From Candidatus Trichorickettsia mobilis (lineage in GTDB: Bacteria; Pseudomonadota; Alphaproteobacteria; Rickettsiales; Rickettsiaceae): 64,000 nucleotides of DNA. Position numbers and translations under genes: made by a program. How positions within the stretch are numbered: the first letter of the stretch is position 1; each line of letters opens with the position of its first letter. This document shows positions 1 to 8,807 of this stretch, piece after piece. The notes under the pieces are model-generated. The model worked only from the letters and a program-made list of their open reading frames with translations. It was not told the origin of the DNA and did not search any database. The stretch spans positions 248,001 through 312,000 of the forward strand of contig NZ_OY728607.1 in NCBI RefSeq assembly GCF_963422225.1. The letters are read 5' to 3'.

Positions 1-92
1 CTTCAAAGAGTATGTGATATATAGTTCTTAATACTAGCTCTACAAATCTAAGTTAGTTTGATTAATTCAAAAATCTTAAGGAAAGTAGGTAT

Positions 93-362
93 ATGAAAAA
101 TAATGAAGATACTGATGAAGATAACGTTCCATCTAGCGCTATTTCACTTGCTAAAAGAGAAAACAATCGTTTAAAACAGGAACTACAAACACTAAAAGAT
201 GAAACTGCAAGAGTACAGGCAGAGCAGGCAGAAATTGATAGGATTAACCAAGAATCTTTGGAGAACCAAAAGGTTATTTTGGCGCTTAAAGAAACAATAT
301 TTAATAATGAAGCTTTAATATTGGGACATATATTGTTACCGGATAATGATGAAGTTGAGTGA
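93..362 (+). CDS. Small acidic coiled-coil protein, unknown function
   Basis: This 89-residue protein is not recognised. It has an acidic, asparagine- and aspartate-rich N-terminus. From about residue 20 to 70 it is a charged helix rich in K, E and Q with leucine/isoleucine spacing typical of a coiled coil. The last 20 residues are more hydrophobic (ALILGHILLP). No signal peptide or membrane segment is evident. An AAGGAAAG sequence lies shortly before the ATG and is a plausible ribosome binding site. It stands alone upstream of a tRNA gene. The call rests on the open frame, the ribosome binding site and the regular helical composition. Confidence 0.6.
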   Translation: MKNNEDTDEDNVPSSAISLAKRENNRLKQELQTLKDETARVQAEQAEIDRINQESLENQKVILALKETIFNNEALILGHILLPDNDEVE

Positions 363-461
363 TATTTCTGTGTTTACAATTCATTAATTTACTCAATTTT
401 TGTTAAACATTAAGTTTACGTCGAAATATCTGCACAATATTTTTTGTCCTTTATTCCTTAA

Positions 462-536
462 TCCTCGGTAGCTCAGTGGTAGAGCAAACGGCTGTTAACC
501 GTTCGGTCGCTGGTTCGAATCCGGCCCGGGGAGCCA
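462..536 (+). tRNA. tRNA-Asn (GTT anticodon)
   Basis: The 75-nt gene folds as a cloverleaf. The acceptor arm TCCTCGG pairs with CCGGGGA (one G-T pair), the D arm is GCTC/GAGC, the anticodon loop CTGTTAA carries GTT, and the T arm contains GGTTCGAATCC. The discriminator base is G and the CCA end is encoded. GTT reads asparagine codons. Confidence 0.95.
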
Positions 537-602
537 ATAATTATATTAGCCTCATAAATTTCTATAAAATTTGTTCATACCCCACGGTTCAATTTCAAAA
601 AA

Positions 603-729
603 TATAGCTAGAGTCAGTAGGTGGTGATAGTTGAATTTTAAAGTGAGTGCGTGCAAGCAAGTACTTAATTTGTTTCGCACAAACCTTACATTAAAATTTG
701 ACTATCATCACCTACTGACTCTAGCTATA
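603..729. repeat. Palindromic repeat, family with TATAGCTAGAGTCAGTA ends
   Basis: A near-perfect inverted repeat: positions 603-630 pair with 702-729, and pairing continues inward for about ten more bases around a loop of roughly 50 nt. Related copies lie at 55643-55772, upstream of alaS, and in degenerate form near 63095-63196. The size and palindromic design match the short repeats scattered through Rickettsia-type genomes. Confidence 0.8.
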
Positions 730-771
730 CCGTAATCAACTTAGGGAGTTGTGTTTATTTTGTGTGCTGCA

Positions 772-912
772 TTAATTACAGCAACCACCACCACCGGATT
801 CAGAGCTGCTTCCATTATTTGCGTCTGCTGGATAGGTTTTATTAACTTTATTAGCATTGCATGCTGAGAACATTATACATAGTATAAAATAGAGCAGAAC
901 AGACTTTTTCAT
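772..912 (-). CDS. Tiny predicted lipoprotein (46 aa)
   Basis: A 46-residue protein begins MKKSVLLYFILCIMFSAC, a classic lipoprotein signal peptide with lipobox FSAC at residues 15-18, so Cys18 would be lipidated. The mature part is only about 29 residues and ends in a glycine run followed by CCN (GGGGCCN). Such small lipoproteins are common in alphaproteobacteria but poorly conserved, and no function can be assigned. A weak GGTAAAG ribosome binding site precedes the ATG. The call rests on the signal peptide and a clean start and stop. Confidence 0.65.
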   Translation of the reverse strand: MKKSVLLYFILCIMFSACNANKVNKTYPADANNGSSSESGGGGCCN

Positions 913-1154
913 TTCTTTACCAAACCTTAACTTAATTATATTGATTTATACCTGTTTAATTTCGTCATTGAAATTTAACTACACATCATAAATCGATTTG
1001 GCAAGAAATCTATATAATATTAAATGTTTTATATATATTTATAGTTTCTCTAGTTGAGTTATCACAAATATTATTAATCAGTGAAACTCATTTGCTATAG
1101 CCTACGTCACTTATGTAATGACAATGGTTTTGTCAGAATCAAAAGGTATGCTTT

Positions 1155-1206
1155 ATAAAAAAAGGGTGAGTTTCTACAACATTAAAAGAAACTCACTACT
1201 TTTTTT
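1155..1206 (-). terminator. Bidirectional rho-independent terminator
   Basis: A 10-bp stem (1166-1175 pairing with 1187-1196; GTGAGTTTCT/AGAAACTCAC) is flanked by an A-run on the left and a T-run on the right. It can therefore terminate in both directions. It lies just past the end of the leftward repeat-protein gene and most likely terminates that transcript. Confidence 0.8.
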
Positions 1207-1240
1207 GACAAAGCCAATCGCGAAAGAACTTTTAGGCTTA

Positions 1241-2452
1241 TTAATAAATATCAGCTCCTTCATTAAGTTGTCCGATGGCATTCACAAGTATAACATCTGC
1301 AATTTGTTGATTTTCAGCATTAAGTAAATCTAGATTTGCTGGTAAACCAAAATTGTGAGCTTGTTCTTGGAAGATATCATTCAATATTTGTAGAGTGGTA
1401 GGATTAGCAGTATTAGCCTGAGCAGTTAGTTCTCTTAACTCAGTTAGAGCTTCGGTTATTGTAAGATGTGCAAAATGCTCATGAGCATCATGTAAAGCTA
1501 TATCATGCTGCGTTTGATTTAGAGTAATCGCTACAGCAGTAGCTGCAGTTGCTTGATTTTCAGCAGTAAGTAAATCTAGATTTGCTGGTAGACCAAGATT
1601 GTGAGCTTGTTCTTGGAAGATATCATTCAATGTTTGTAGAGTGGTAGGATTAGCAGTATTAGCTTGAGCAATTATATCCATTAACCCAGTAAGTGCTTGA
1701 ATTGGTGTAAGATTTTCAAAAGTCTCACGAGCATTAAGTAAAGCCATATCATGTTGTGTTTGATTTAGAGTAATCTCGACGGCAGTAGCTGCAGTTACTT
1801 GATTTGTAGCATTAAGTAAATCTAGATTTGTTGGTAGACCAAGAATGTGAGCTTGTTCTTGGAAGATATCATTCAATGTTTGTAGGGTATTAGGATTAGC
1901 GGTATTAGCTTGAGCAATTATATCCATTAACCCAGTAAGTGCTTGAATTGGTGTAAGATTTTCAAAAGTCTCACGAGCATTAAGTAAAGCCATATCATGT
2001 TGTGTTTGATTTAGAGTAATCTCTACAGTAGTAGCTGCAGTTGCTTGATTTTCAGCAGTAAGTAAATCTAGATTTGCTGGTAAACCAAGAATGTGAGCTT
2101 GTTCTTGGAAGATATCATTCAATGTTTGTAGGGTATTAGGATTAGCGGTATTAGCTTGAGCAATTATATCCATTAACCCAGTAAGTACTTGAATTGGTGT
2201 AAGATTTTCAAAAGTCTCACGAGCATTAAGTAAAGCCATATCATGTTGTGTTTGATTTAGAGTAATCTCTACAGTAGTAGCTGCAGTTGCTTGATTTTCA
2301 GCAGTAAGTAAATCTAGATTTGCTGGTAAACCAAGAATGTGAGCTTGTTCTTGGAAGATATCATTCAATGTTTGTAGGGTATCAAGATTAGCGGTATTAG
2401 CTTGAACAATTATATTTCTCAGTTCGATAAGTTTAATAATAGTATCTATCAT
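1241..2452 (-). CDS. Tandem 82-residue repeat protein with a flagellin-like motif
   Basis: The 403-residue protein is almost entirely five tandem repeats of 82 residues (246 bp); the central copies are nearly identical and the last is truncated. Each unit has the core IIAQANTANPxTLxxLN, then FQEQAH-LGLPxNLDLL, then a second helix with TLNQTQHD. The same IIAQANTANPxTLxxLN stretch occurs in the N-terminal domain of the flagellin pseudogene at 11732-14850, so the repeat unit probably derives from a flagellin D1 helix. No signal peptide is seen. The repeats should be helical. The first and last units are the most divergent, as expected after internal duplication. Expression and function are unknown; a surface or structural role is only a guess. 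Confidence 0.75.
   Translation of the reverse strand: MIDTIIKLIELRNIIVQANTANLDTLQTLNDIFQEQAHILGLPANLDLLTAENQATAATTVEITLNQTQHDMALLNARETFENLTPIQVLTGLMDIIAQANTANPNTLQTLNDIFQEQAHILGLPANLDLLTAENQATAATTVEITLNQTQHDMALLNARETFENLTPIQALTGLMDIIAQANTANPNTLQTLNDIFQEQAHILGLPTNLDLLNATNQVTAATAVEITLNQTQHDMALLNARETFENLTPIQALTGLMDIIAQANTANPTTLQTLNDIFQEQAHNLGLPANLDLLTAENQATAATAVAITLNQTQHDIALHDAHEHFAHLTITEALTELRELTAQANTANPTTLQILNDIFQEQAHNFGLPANLDLLNAENQQIADVILVNAIGQLNEGADIY
1300..2440. repeat. Five direct repeats of about 246 bp inside a CDS
   Basis: These are coding direct repeats of 246 bp. The high DNA identity between the middle units, including silent positions, points to recent duplication or gene conversion. 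The copy number is likely to vary between strains. Confidence 0.8.
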
Positions 2453-2799
2453 AATTTCTTCCGCTTATAAGTTATTTAATATATATATCATAAAAATTAA
2501 CAAGAGTCAAGTACCATTTGTTAGTTTATTTGTTTGATAATTAATTTTAATACAAATAAATTATTATAGTTGTAAATTAATTAAGATTTAGGTACAATAT
2601 TTTTTTGCTTTTAGCTAGATGTAGATAGTTACTTTTAGAATAATTATGCTATGATAAACTTTAATTTAAAGTGAATTTATTTTAGAATCTATTATTCAGC
2701 CATTGAGAATCTTTGGAATTTTTTGCTACTGCATTTTGTACAAGATATCTTCTCCTCGTATTTTTAATTACCATTTAATTAAGCAATAAAGTTATATAA
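2453..2799. other. Non-coding AT-rich intergenic region
   Basis: This region separates divergent genes (the repeat protein on the left, the ABC-F gene on the right). It is very AT-rich and no gene, RNA or convincing repeat was found. It presumably contains promoters for both flanking genes, but no single -35/-10 pair stands out. Confidence 0.4.
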
Positions 2800-4424
2800 A
2801 TGATTACTGTTATTAATCTTGCCATGCAATATGGGCCTAAATTATTATTCTTGGATGTGAATCTTAACCTCAATACTGGCAACAGATACGGGTTAGTCGG
2901 TGCAAATGGTGCTGGTAAATCTACATTTTTTAGGGTTATTACTAAAGAGGAAGAACCAAGCGGTGGTACTATTAATATTGTAAAAAATTCTCGTATTGGT
3001 TGTCTAAAACAAGATCAATTTCTATTTGAAAATACTTCAGTAATTAATAGTGTGATTGCTGGAAGAAAGGAATTGTGGCAAGCATTGCAAGAAAAAGAGA
3101 AGTTGCTTGCACTAGATATTTGTGATGAGGAAACTGGTTATAGACTCGGAGAATTAGAACAAATTATCTATGATAATGATGGCTATACTGCAGAAATTTT
3201 TGCAGCGGATTTACTAGTTGGGCTTGGTATAAAAGAAGAATACCACTATCAGCCGCTTGGTTGTTTATCTGGTGGTTATAAACTCCGAGTATTGCTGGCG
3301 CAAAGCCTGTTTAATAACCCTGATGTTTTATTACTTGATGAACCAACCAATCACCTTGATATAATTTCAATTTATTGGTTAGAAAACTATCTTAAGCAAA
3401 ATTTAGGGGAGTATTAATATTTATCTCACATGATATGATGTTTCTTAATAATGTAGCCACAAGTATTTTAGATATAGATTATGGCGAAATAAGACAATAT
3501 GTTGGTAATTATAATAAATTTATTGTCGAAAAACAGCTGATTAGTGAGCAAAAGCTTAATGAAGCTAATTATCTTGAGAAAAAAATAGCTGGTATGCAGA
3601 TGTTTGTTGATAAGTTTCGTGCAGGAACTAGGTCAAGACAAGCGCAATCACGTGAGAAGCAAATTGAAAAGATAGAATTACCGGATATACAAAAAACTTC
3701 ACGTATTAGCCCATATTTTCATTTTAAGCAAAAGAGACCTTCTGGAAAATCGGTGCTAAAAGTCGAGCAAATATCCAAGAATTATGCTGAACAAAAAGTA
3801 CTACGTTCGGTAAATTTTACTCTGCAATGCGGAGAAAAAATAATCATTATTGGACCGAATGGAATTGGTAAATCCACTTTACTTAAAATTATTTTGGGAA
3901 AAATAGCTGCGGATATTGGTAGTTATGAGTGGGGATATGAAGCGCAAATATCTTACTTTGCTCAAGATCATCATGAATTATTGAATGAGAATATTAGTGT
4001 TATTGATTGGCTATCAAAACAAGTAGAAGATAAGTTGATTAACAGTTTGCGTAATGTTCTTGGACAAGTATTGTTTCGTCAAGATGAAGCTAATAAGAAT
4101 ATTTTAAACTTAAGTGGTGGTGAAGGTGCTCGTCTATTACTGGCAAAAATTATCCTTGAAGAAAGTAATATACTGGTACTAGATGAACCTACTAACCATT
4201 TAGATATTGAAGCTAAAGAAACATTGAAAAAAGCCTTAGTAAATTATCCTGGCACCTTAATATTAGTCACCCATGATAGAGATTTTGCAAGTCATATAGC
4301 CGGTAGAGTCATAGCTCTAAATAATAAAGGGATTATCGATTTTAAGGGTACATATCAAGAATATTTAGTTAGATATGGTAATGATTATTTGGATAGTAAC
4401 TGGGTGCTAGCGAACAAAGCTTAA
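2800..4424 (+). pseudogene. ybiT: ABC-F ATPase, YbiT-like, with an internal frameshift
   Basis: Two adjacent frames together make one ABC-F protein close to E. coli YbiT in order and length. The first (to 3417) has Walker A GANGAGKST, signature LSGGYKLRVLLAQ and Walker B VLLLDEPTNHLD. The second (in frame from about 3411) begins with the missing ISHD switch, then the linker, a second Walker A GPNGIGKST, LSGGEGARLLLAK, LDEPTNHLD and VTHDRDF. The break lies in a G-run at 3406-3409. One extra G would restore a continuous reading through VLIFISHD. ABC-F proteins act on ribosomes as translation factors. The gene is either a young pseudogene, read through by slippage, or affected by a homopolymer sequencing error. 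The high conservation of both halves favours very recent damage or error. Confidence 0.85.
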
Positions 4425-4547
4425 TTGTATAGAAGAAATAAATAAAAAGTTAAGTAAAATAGTATTTAATCACTCAATTTTAGAATTAAACACATATATA
4501 CGAGTAAGTCCGTGTTAATATGAATAATTAATTAATGGGTTAAGAAT

Positions 4548-5928
4548 ATGAAAGATGACGAAAACAAAAAAAGGAGATCTTCAGTTTCAGAACGGCCTAA
4601 AAGTAATTGGGATAATCAAACTAAACAAGAAGAAGAGAAAAAACAAGCGGAAAAACAATCCTGGCGTAAGCAAGCGCTAAAAACGTTAAAGGGATTAAAT
4701 ATGTTAACTAATGCAGCAATTGGAAAAAATAATCTTCAAATTGGTATAGCCACCACAGGAATAGCTCTTGGGTTAGCTCAAGGAGAGGGAAAAGAAGAGC
4801 CTAAAAAATGGTATCAGAAAGCATGGTCGGCAGTAGTTGGGGGAGTGAATGCTGCTTATAAAGCAGTTACAGGAAACGTTGCTACAATCGCTATAACTGG
4901 ATTAGCTCTTGCGGCTGGGGTAGCAAACTGGAGGAGTGGTGCCTATAGTGGTAGGTGCTGTTACATTGGGACTAAAAGTAGCTAAAACTGCTGTAGATGC
5001 CAATAAGGCTATACAAACTCGTAAATTAAATGAAGAAAATAACGCATTAGTTGATTATGCAACACAAGCAATTATCCAAAAAGAAATACTAAAGCTTGAG
5101 CCTAAACTGGACTTAGTCAAAGAACAGTTGCAAGGAACAGTAAAATCAGGTCAACCAGATAAAGCCAGTAAGCAAGAGCTGACACTTAGTAAAGGAACAG
5201 CATTAGTAGAGAAAGTTCTCGGAATATTAGAACGTACAGTAGGCACTACTGGTGCAGTTATTACGAATCCAGCGCAAGCAGCTATGACTATTGGCAAAGC
5301 GGTGGGTTTCTATGCTAAGGATACTATTATAGGAGAAATTACTAAAACTCCAGAATTAAGAGCAGAATTGGTAAGATTAATAAATAATGAAAGAAATGGT
5401 AAAGATGCAGGTTATGATAATATTCAGGATCTACAAGAGCAAACGCGTAAACTAAAGATAGATAATGCGGCGTTAAAAGAAACTATAAAGGGGACAGATG
5501 TTCTTTTACTTACTAGCCAAGATATTCAAAATAAATTTATAGATAAGCGGAAAGAAATAGAGAAGGAAACACCAGAGGTGCGGTATGAAAAACAAAGTGG
5601 CGGCAAAGCAATTTTGCAAGGTATTGGGGATGCATTAAACCCATATAGTCAATTTAATGTAAAAGAACATTCAGGATTAGTAAAAGCTACAAGAAAAGAA
5701 GAAGTAACCCTTAAGCAAGAGGCTACTATTGATACCACTAATATTACGCCTAGACCAAGAGCTCAGAGTATGAGTGATATTAGCCATAACTCAAAAGGAC
5801 AACTAGAGTCTATAAAAACAGATTTACAGAAAACTTTGAAAGTTGAAAGCAAGGAGCCTACTCTTAATAATCAAAATAAAAAACAATCTCAAGGTAAAGA
5901 TACTGGTAGCGGTAGATCTTCCATATAA
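4548..5928 (+). pseudogene. Unknown alanine/glycine-rich protein, frameshifted
   Basis: One frame (4548-4985) encodes a lysine-rich N-terminus followed by two hydrophobic Ala/Gly helices. The next frame continues (to 5928) with PIVVGAVTLGLKVAKTAVDAN and a long charged helical tail. The hydrophobic segment crosses smoothly from LALAAGVAN in the first frame to GGVVPIVVGAVTLG in the second near 4925-4940. This indicates a single original protein of about 460 residues broken by a one-base indel. The downstream frame could start at GTG 4936, but the GGAGGA before it is too close to act as a ribosome binding site. The C-terminus is rich in K, S, T and Q and is probably disordered. The family is not recognised. 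A similar layout (helical charged protein with one Ala/Gly hydrophobic patch) is seen at 58173-59237. Confidence 0.6.
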
Positions 5929-5987
5929 AAATAAGGTCTATTGAAAAAGTGGGGATTTAACTTGATGATGGTTATAGTGAGATTCAC

Positions 5988-6252
5988 AGACATTGTTTCA
6001 ATTTTTTGTCTCTATGTTCTGTTGATCTGCACTTTTCTTAGGAGAAGAATGAGGCTTGCGACTAAGCTCTTTTAATCCCATACCTTCTTCTGCATAACGT
6101 TTTAACCATTTGCGTGTCGAGAAATGCCACATCTGCTACATACAATCCCTGCGTCTTTTACTTCTTGATATAACTTTAATCCAATCTAAACGCGTTTTTT
6201 GTAATTTATCCATTCATGGATTTTAGCACATCTAAAAATTGAAACAATGTCT
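5988..6252 (-). pseudogene. IS481-type transposase remnant bounded by inverted repeats
   Basis: Inverted repeats of 18 bp (5988-6005 and 6235-6252; AGACATTGTTTCAATTTT type) enclose a leftward coding remnant. Its translation, with frameshifts, includes WLKRYAEEGM and GLKELSRKPHSSP, typical of the helix-turn-helix region of IS481/IS3-like integrases. Everything after this domain is missing, so it is an internally deleted, inactive copy. The rest of 5929-6475 shows no intact gene. Confidence 0.65.
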
Positions 6253-6475
6253 ATAAATCATATACATTAGAATCAGGTATAATACCTTACATCCCAGGTA
6301 ACTCAAAGCCTACATAATCATTTTGCGTCAAGCGCAAGATCCTTAACTGAAGCCCTATTCGTAGTTGCCCTAGAAAACAAAATTTAAAGTATGGTGAAGC
6401 CTTATTTATTTAACTTGACGGTATCCTCTGTAGTCATATAAAGTAAATTTATGAACAATAATTAATATTATTAAT

Positions 6476-6625
6476 ATGAAAATTATGAAGATTTACGCTG
6501 TTATTTTTTTGATTACAATACTTTGTGCTTCAATTTTTGTTATAACTAATTCTGCTATGACTAAACAGGATAATAACCACACTATTTTCTTGCCTAATAA
6601 CAATTCTGCTAGTTTTAAAAAATAA
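6476..6625 (+). CDS. Tiny exported or membrane peptide (49 aa)
   Basis: A 49-residue frame begins MKIMKIYAVIFLITILCAS, a strong hydrophobic signal or membrane anchor. A short polar tail rich in N, T and K follows. The start could be either of the first two Met codons. No family is recognised and the ribosome binding site is poor. It ends about 37 bp before an IS5-type element. Confidence 0.4.
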   Translation: MKIMKIYAVIFLITILCASIFVITNSAMTKQDNNHTIFLPNNNSASFKK

Positions 6626-6726
6626 TATTAATTAGGCCTCTTTTACAAGTGTGGACTCATTAGACCTCTTTCGAAACTCATTTACCAAGATCCCAATTAT
6701 ATAAACCAGCAATTAAATTGAACCTA

Positions 6727-7860
6727 ATACCGATTGCAATAATTAACACGGTGTATTTATCCAGTCTCTATACATAATTGATTTTACTAAATCTACATTC
6801 TGAGCAAGTTGATTCCAAGCGTAACAAGCCATAGTGACAATATCTTCATATGCACCGTAACATTGGTTAGACAAGAAATGATTTTTGATCCACTCCCAAA
6901 CTTGTTCCATTGCATTAAGTTCTGGTGCATAAGGCGGAAGCGGTATCAAAGTGATATTGCTTGGAACAGTTAGTTTTTTGGCTGTGTGCCAACCTGCATT
7001 ATCCATTAGTAAAGCTATATGTCGGTTGCTTTGAGTAGTGAGAGAAAGGTCTTCTAAGAATTTATTCATTGCCCGTGTGTTGGCATATGGTAAAATTAAT
7101 GCAAAAGATTCTCCCGTATCATGGCAAGCAGCTCCGTAAATGTATGTTGAAATGAATTGCTGTTGCCGAACTTTACGGGGTCTAGTGCCGCGTTTAGCCC
7201 ATATACGAGTTAAGCTACCTTGTTGCCCAACTCGAGTTTCATCCTGAGACCATATATCAACGTTACATCTATCGATATTTTTTGGTAATAATTCTGTTAA
7301 CATGTCTGGGAAGTTTTTTTATATGTATTTTGAGTCTCTTGATTTGACTTTGGATGCATTGAACGAGAAGTAATCCAGCTAAAACCAAGGCGATGCATAG
7401 TATTGTAGACTGTTTTTAAAGCGCATTTAGCGCCATATTCCTCAAGCAACATGTTATGTAGCTCCTTTGCGGTTATATACCCGCCAGTTTCACTTTCACT
7501 GAGCATATTGATTTTATCAAAAAGAGCAGATTCTTGTAGAGTGTTAATCTTCCTAGGAGCGCCGCTTCTTTGTGATTCAAATAAACCTTCAAAACCATGA
7601 TTTCTAAATCTTCTGAGCCATGATTGCACGGTTTTCCAGTGCAACTTCACTATTGCAGATATGGCTTTAAAAGATTTGCCTAATTGAAGGTGATACATCG
7701 CCAATAAACGTATGCGATTCCGACCATGCGGCTCATGTTTCATCATTTTTATAAAATCATGATCATGAAAACCTAGCGGCAATATTAACTTAGCTATTTG
7801 AGTACCTTTTATCCGTTAAAAATCCATTTTAGGCCACCGCGTTAATTATTGCAATTGGTA
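6727..7860 (-). mobile_element. 1134-bp IS630-type element, copy 1
   Basis: The element runs from ATACCGATTGC to GCAATTGGTA with a TA target duplication (6725-6726 and 7861-7862). It sits inside the IS5-type element. The sequence on either side rejoins to match the intact IS5 copy at 36 kb. Three other copies of the same length are present (12180-14449 outer, 12517-13650, 20267-22498 outer). Confidence 0.92.
6743..7782 (-). CDS. IS630-family transposase (two frames joined at an A7 tract)
   Basis: Two overlapping frames encode one transposase. The first (161 aa, from TTG 7782) is a helix-turn-helix DNA-binding half with WKTVQSWLRRFRNHG. The second (186 aa) is the DDE catalytic half, with D in SQDETRVG, D in LMDNAGWH, and E in APELNAMEQVWEW. 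The frames are offset by -1 and meet at a run of seven A just before the end of the first, so a slip there would give a single product of about 345 residues. All copies keep the A7 tract and most keep both frames, which favours programmed slippage over random damage. Confidence 0.88.
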
Positions 7861-7862
7861 TA

Positions 7863-8643
7863 AGACCAAATCTTTTGCATCTATTTCGATATTTATCAGC
7901 AATTATTTTAAAACGCTTTAACATACCTATAACATTTTCATTTAATACTCTGTCACTTGCTAAACTTCTATTATTTTTCTTATCTTCTTTGGTTAAAGCA
8001 TTCTTTTTACTCTTTTTCTTTGGTAGCTCAGAATTTGTATGAATCTTCTGTAAGCCTTGATAACCAGTATCAGTAATCACTTTAACCTCAGGCAGTATAT
8101 GGGTTCTTGATTCTTTAAATAATTTAAAATCATGACGCTTACCATTGGAAAAAGAAGTGCATATGACTCGTTTGCTTTTCTTATCTACTACTATTTGAGT
8201 CTTTAACGTATGTCTTTTCTTTTTACCTGAGTAATAGTATTTCTGTTTTTTTGGGGTCGCTCTATAGGGCTTTCTGTAGCATCTATTAAAACTAATTCAT
8301 ACTCCATACCGCTTTTAACTAGAGCCTTCTTACCTGGAAGAGCAAAATCCGGATGTTTTATTAGAGTGTCTTCAACAAAACGAATTGTTTTAAATGCACT
8401 GCTTTCGCTAACCCCATAATTCTTAGCTATATGAAAATAGGTACGGTATTCCCTTAAATATTCAAGTGTCATTAATAGGCTGTCTTCCATACTAAGACTA
8501 GCTCTTCTGCCACCTTGGTACCTCCTATTTATTTGTTTCTCTGTCTTTAAAATCCCTACCATCTTTTCGAATGTACTATTTCTTACCCCAGTTAATCTTC
8601 TAAAATGCTCTTCCGATAAAATGCTTAAATTTTTATATCTCAT
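7863..8643 (-). pseudogene. IS5-type transposase, 3' end separated by IS630 insertion
   Basis: The first frame (8643-8203) encodes the N-terminal half with a Helix-turn-helix-like region and the first catalytic Asp in LIDATESP. A -1 frame continues through YYYSGKKKRHTLKTQ and ITDTGYQGLQK, the second Asp region, to KRFGL. The frames meet at A AAA AAC (8251-8245), a canonical -1 slippery heptamer that is conserved in the copy at 36 kb. The last codons are cut off by the IS630-type element and continue at 6663-6726, so this copy is inactive. Confidence 0.85.
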
Positions 8644-8752
8644 ATAGTTCTAAATTAAGTAAATTCGACTTTATAGCATATTTAGTCCAGTTTCGAAAGA
8701 GGTCTATTATAATTTAATGACATTAAAGTTTTGCCGAACTTTGAATATTATT

Positions 8753-8803
8753 TTGCATTTTCTGAATAAAAATATATAGTAACCAATACATAAGCAGTGG
8801 TTA
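8753..8803 (+). promoter_or_regulatory. Promoter and possible operator of the methyltransferase gene
   Basis: TTGCAT (8753-8758) and TATAGT (8775-8780) are separated by 16 bp. An inverted repeat TAACCA-N12-TGGTTA (8780-8803) overlaps the transcription start and ends a few bases before the ATG. Because the methyltransferase has an N-terminal DNA-binding domain, this palindrome is a candidate site for autorepression. The promoter match is seen directly; the operator role is inferred. Confidence 0.5.
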
Positions 8804-8807
8804 TTAT

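Larger units (their letters stand above)
6663..8704 (-). mobile_element. 906-bp IS5-type element, copy 1, split by an IS630-type element
   Basis: The ends are inverted repeats GACCTCTTTCGAAACT and are flanked by the target duplication TA (6661-6662 and 8705-8706). Subtracting the 1134-bp insertion and its 2-bp duplication leaves exactly 906 bp, the same as the uninterrupted copy at 36012-36917. The transposase is encoded leftward. The palindromic elements at 34951, 44080, 28230 and 22638 share or resemble these ends. Confidence 0.9.

Noticed and set aside
1118..1327. Rightward 69-codon open frame
   Set aside because: It runs through the terminator hairpin and lies antisense to the end of the repeat-protein gene; composition is not gene-like.
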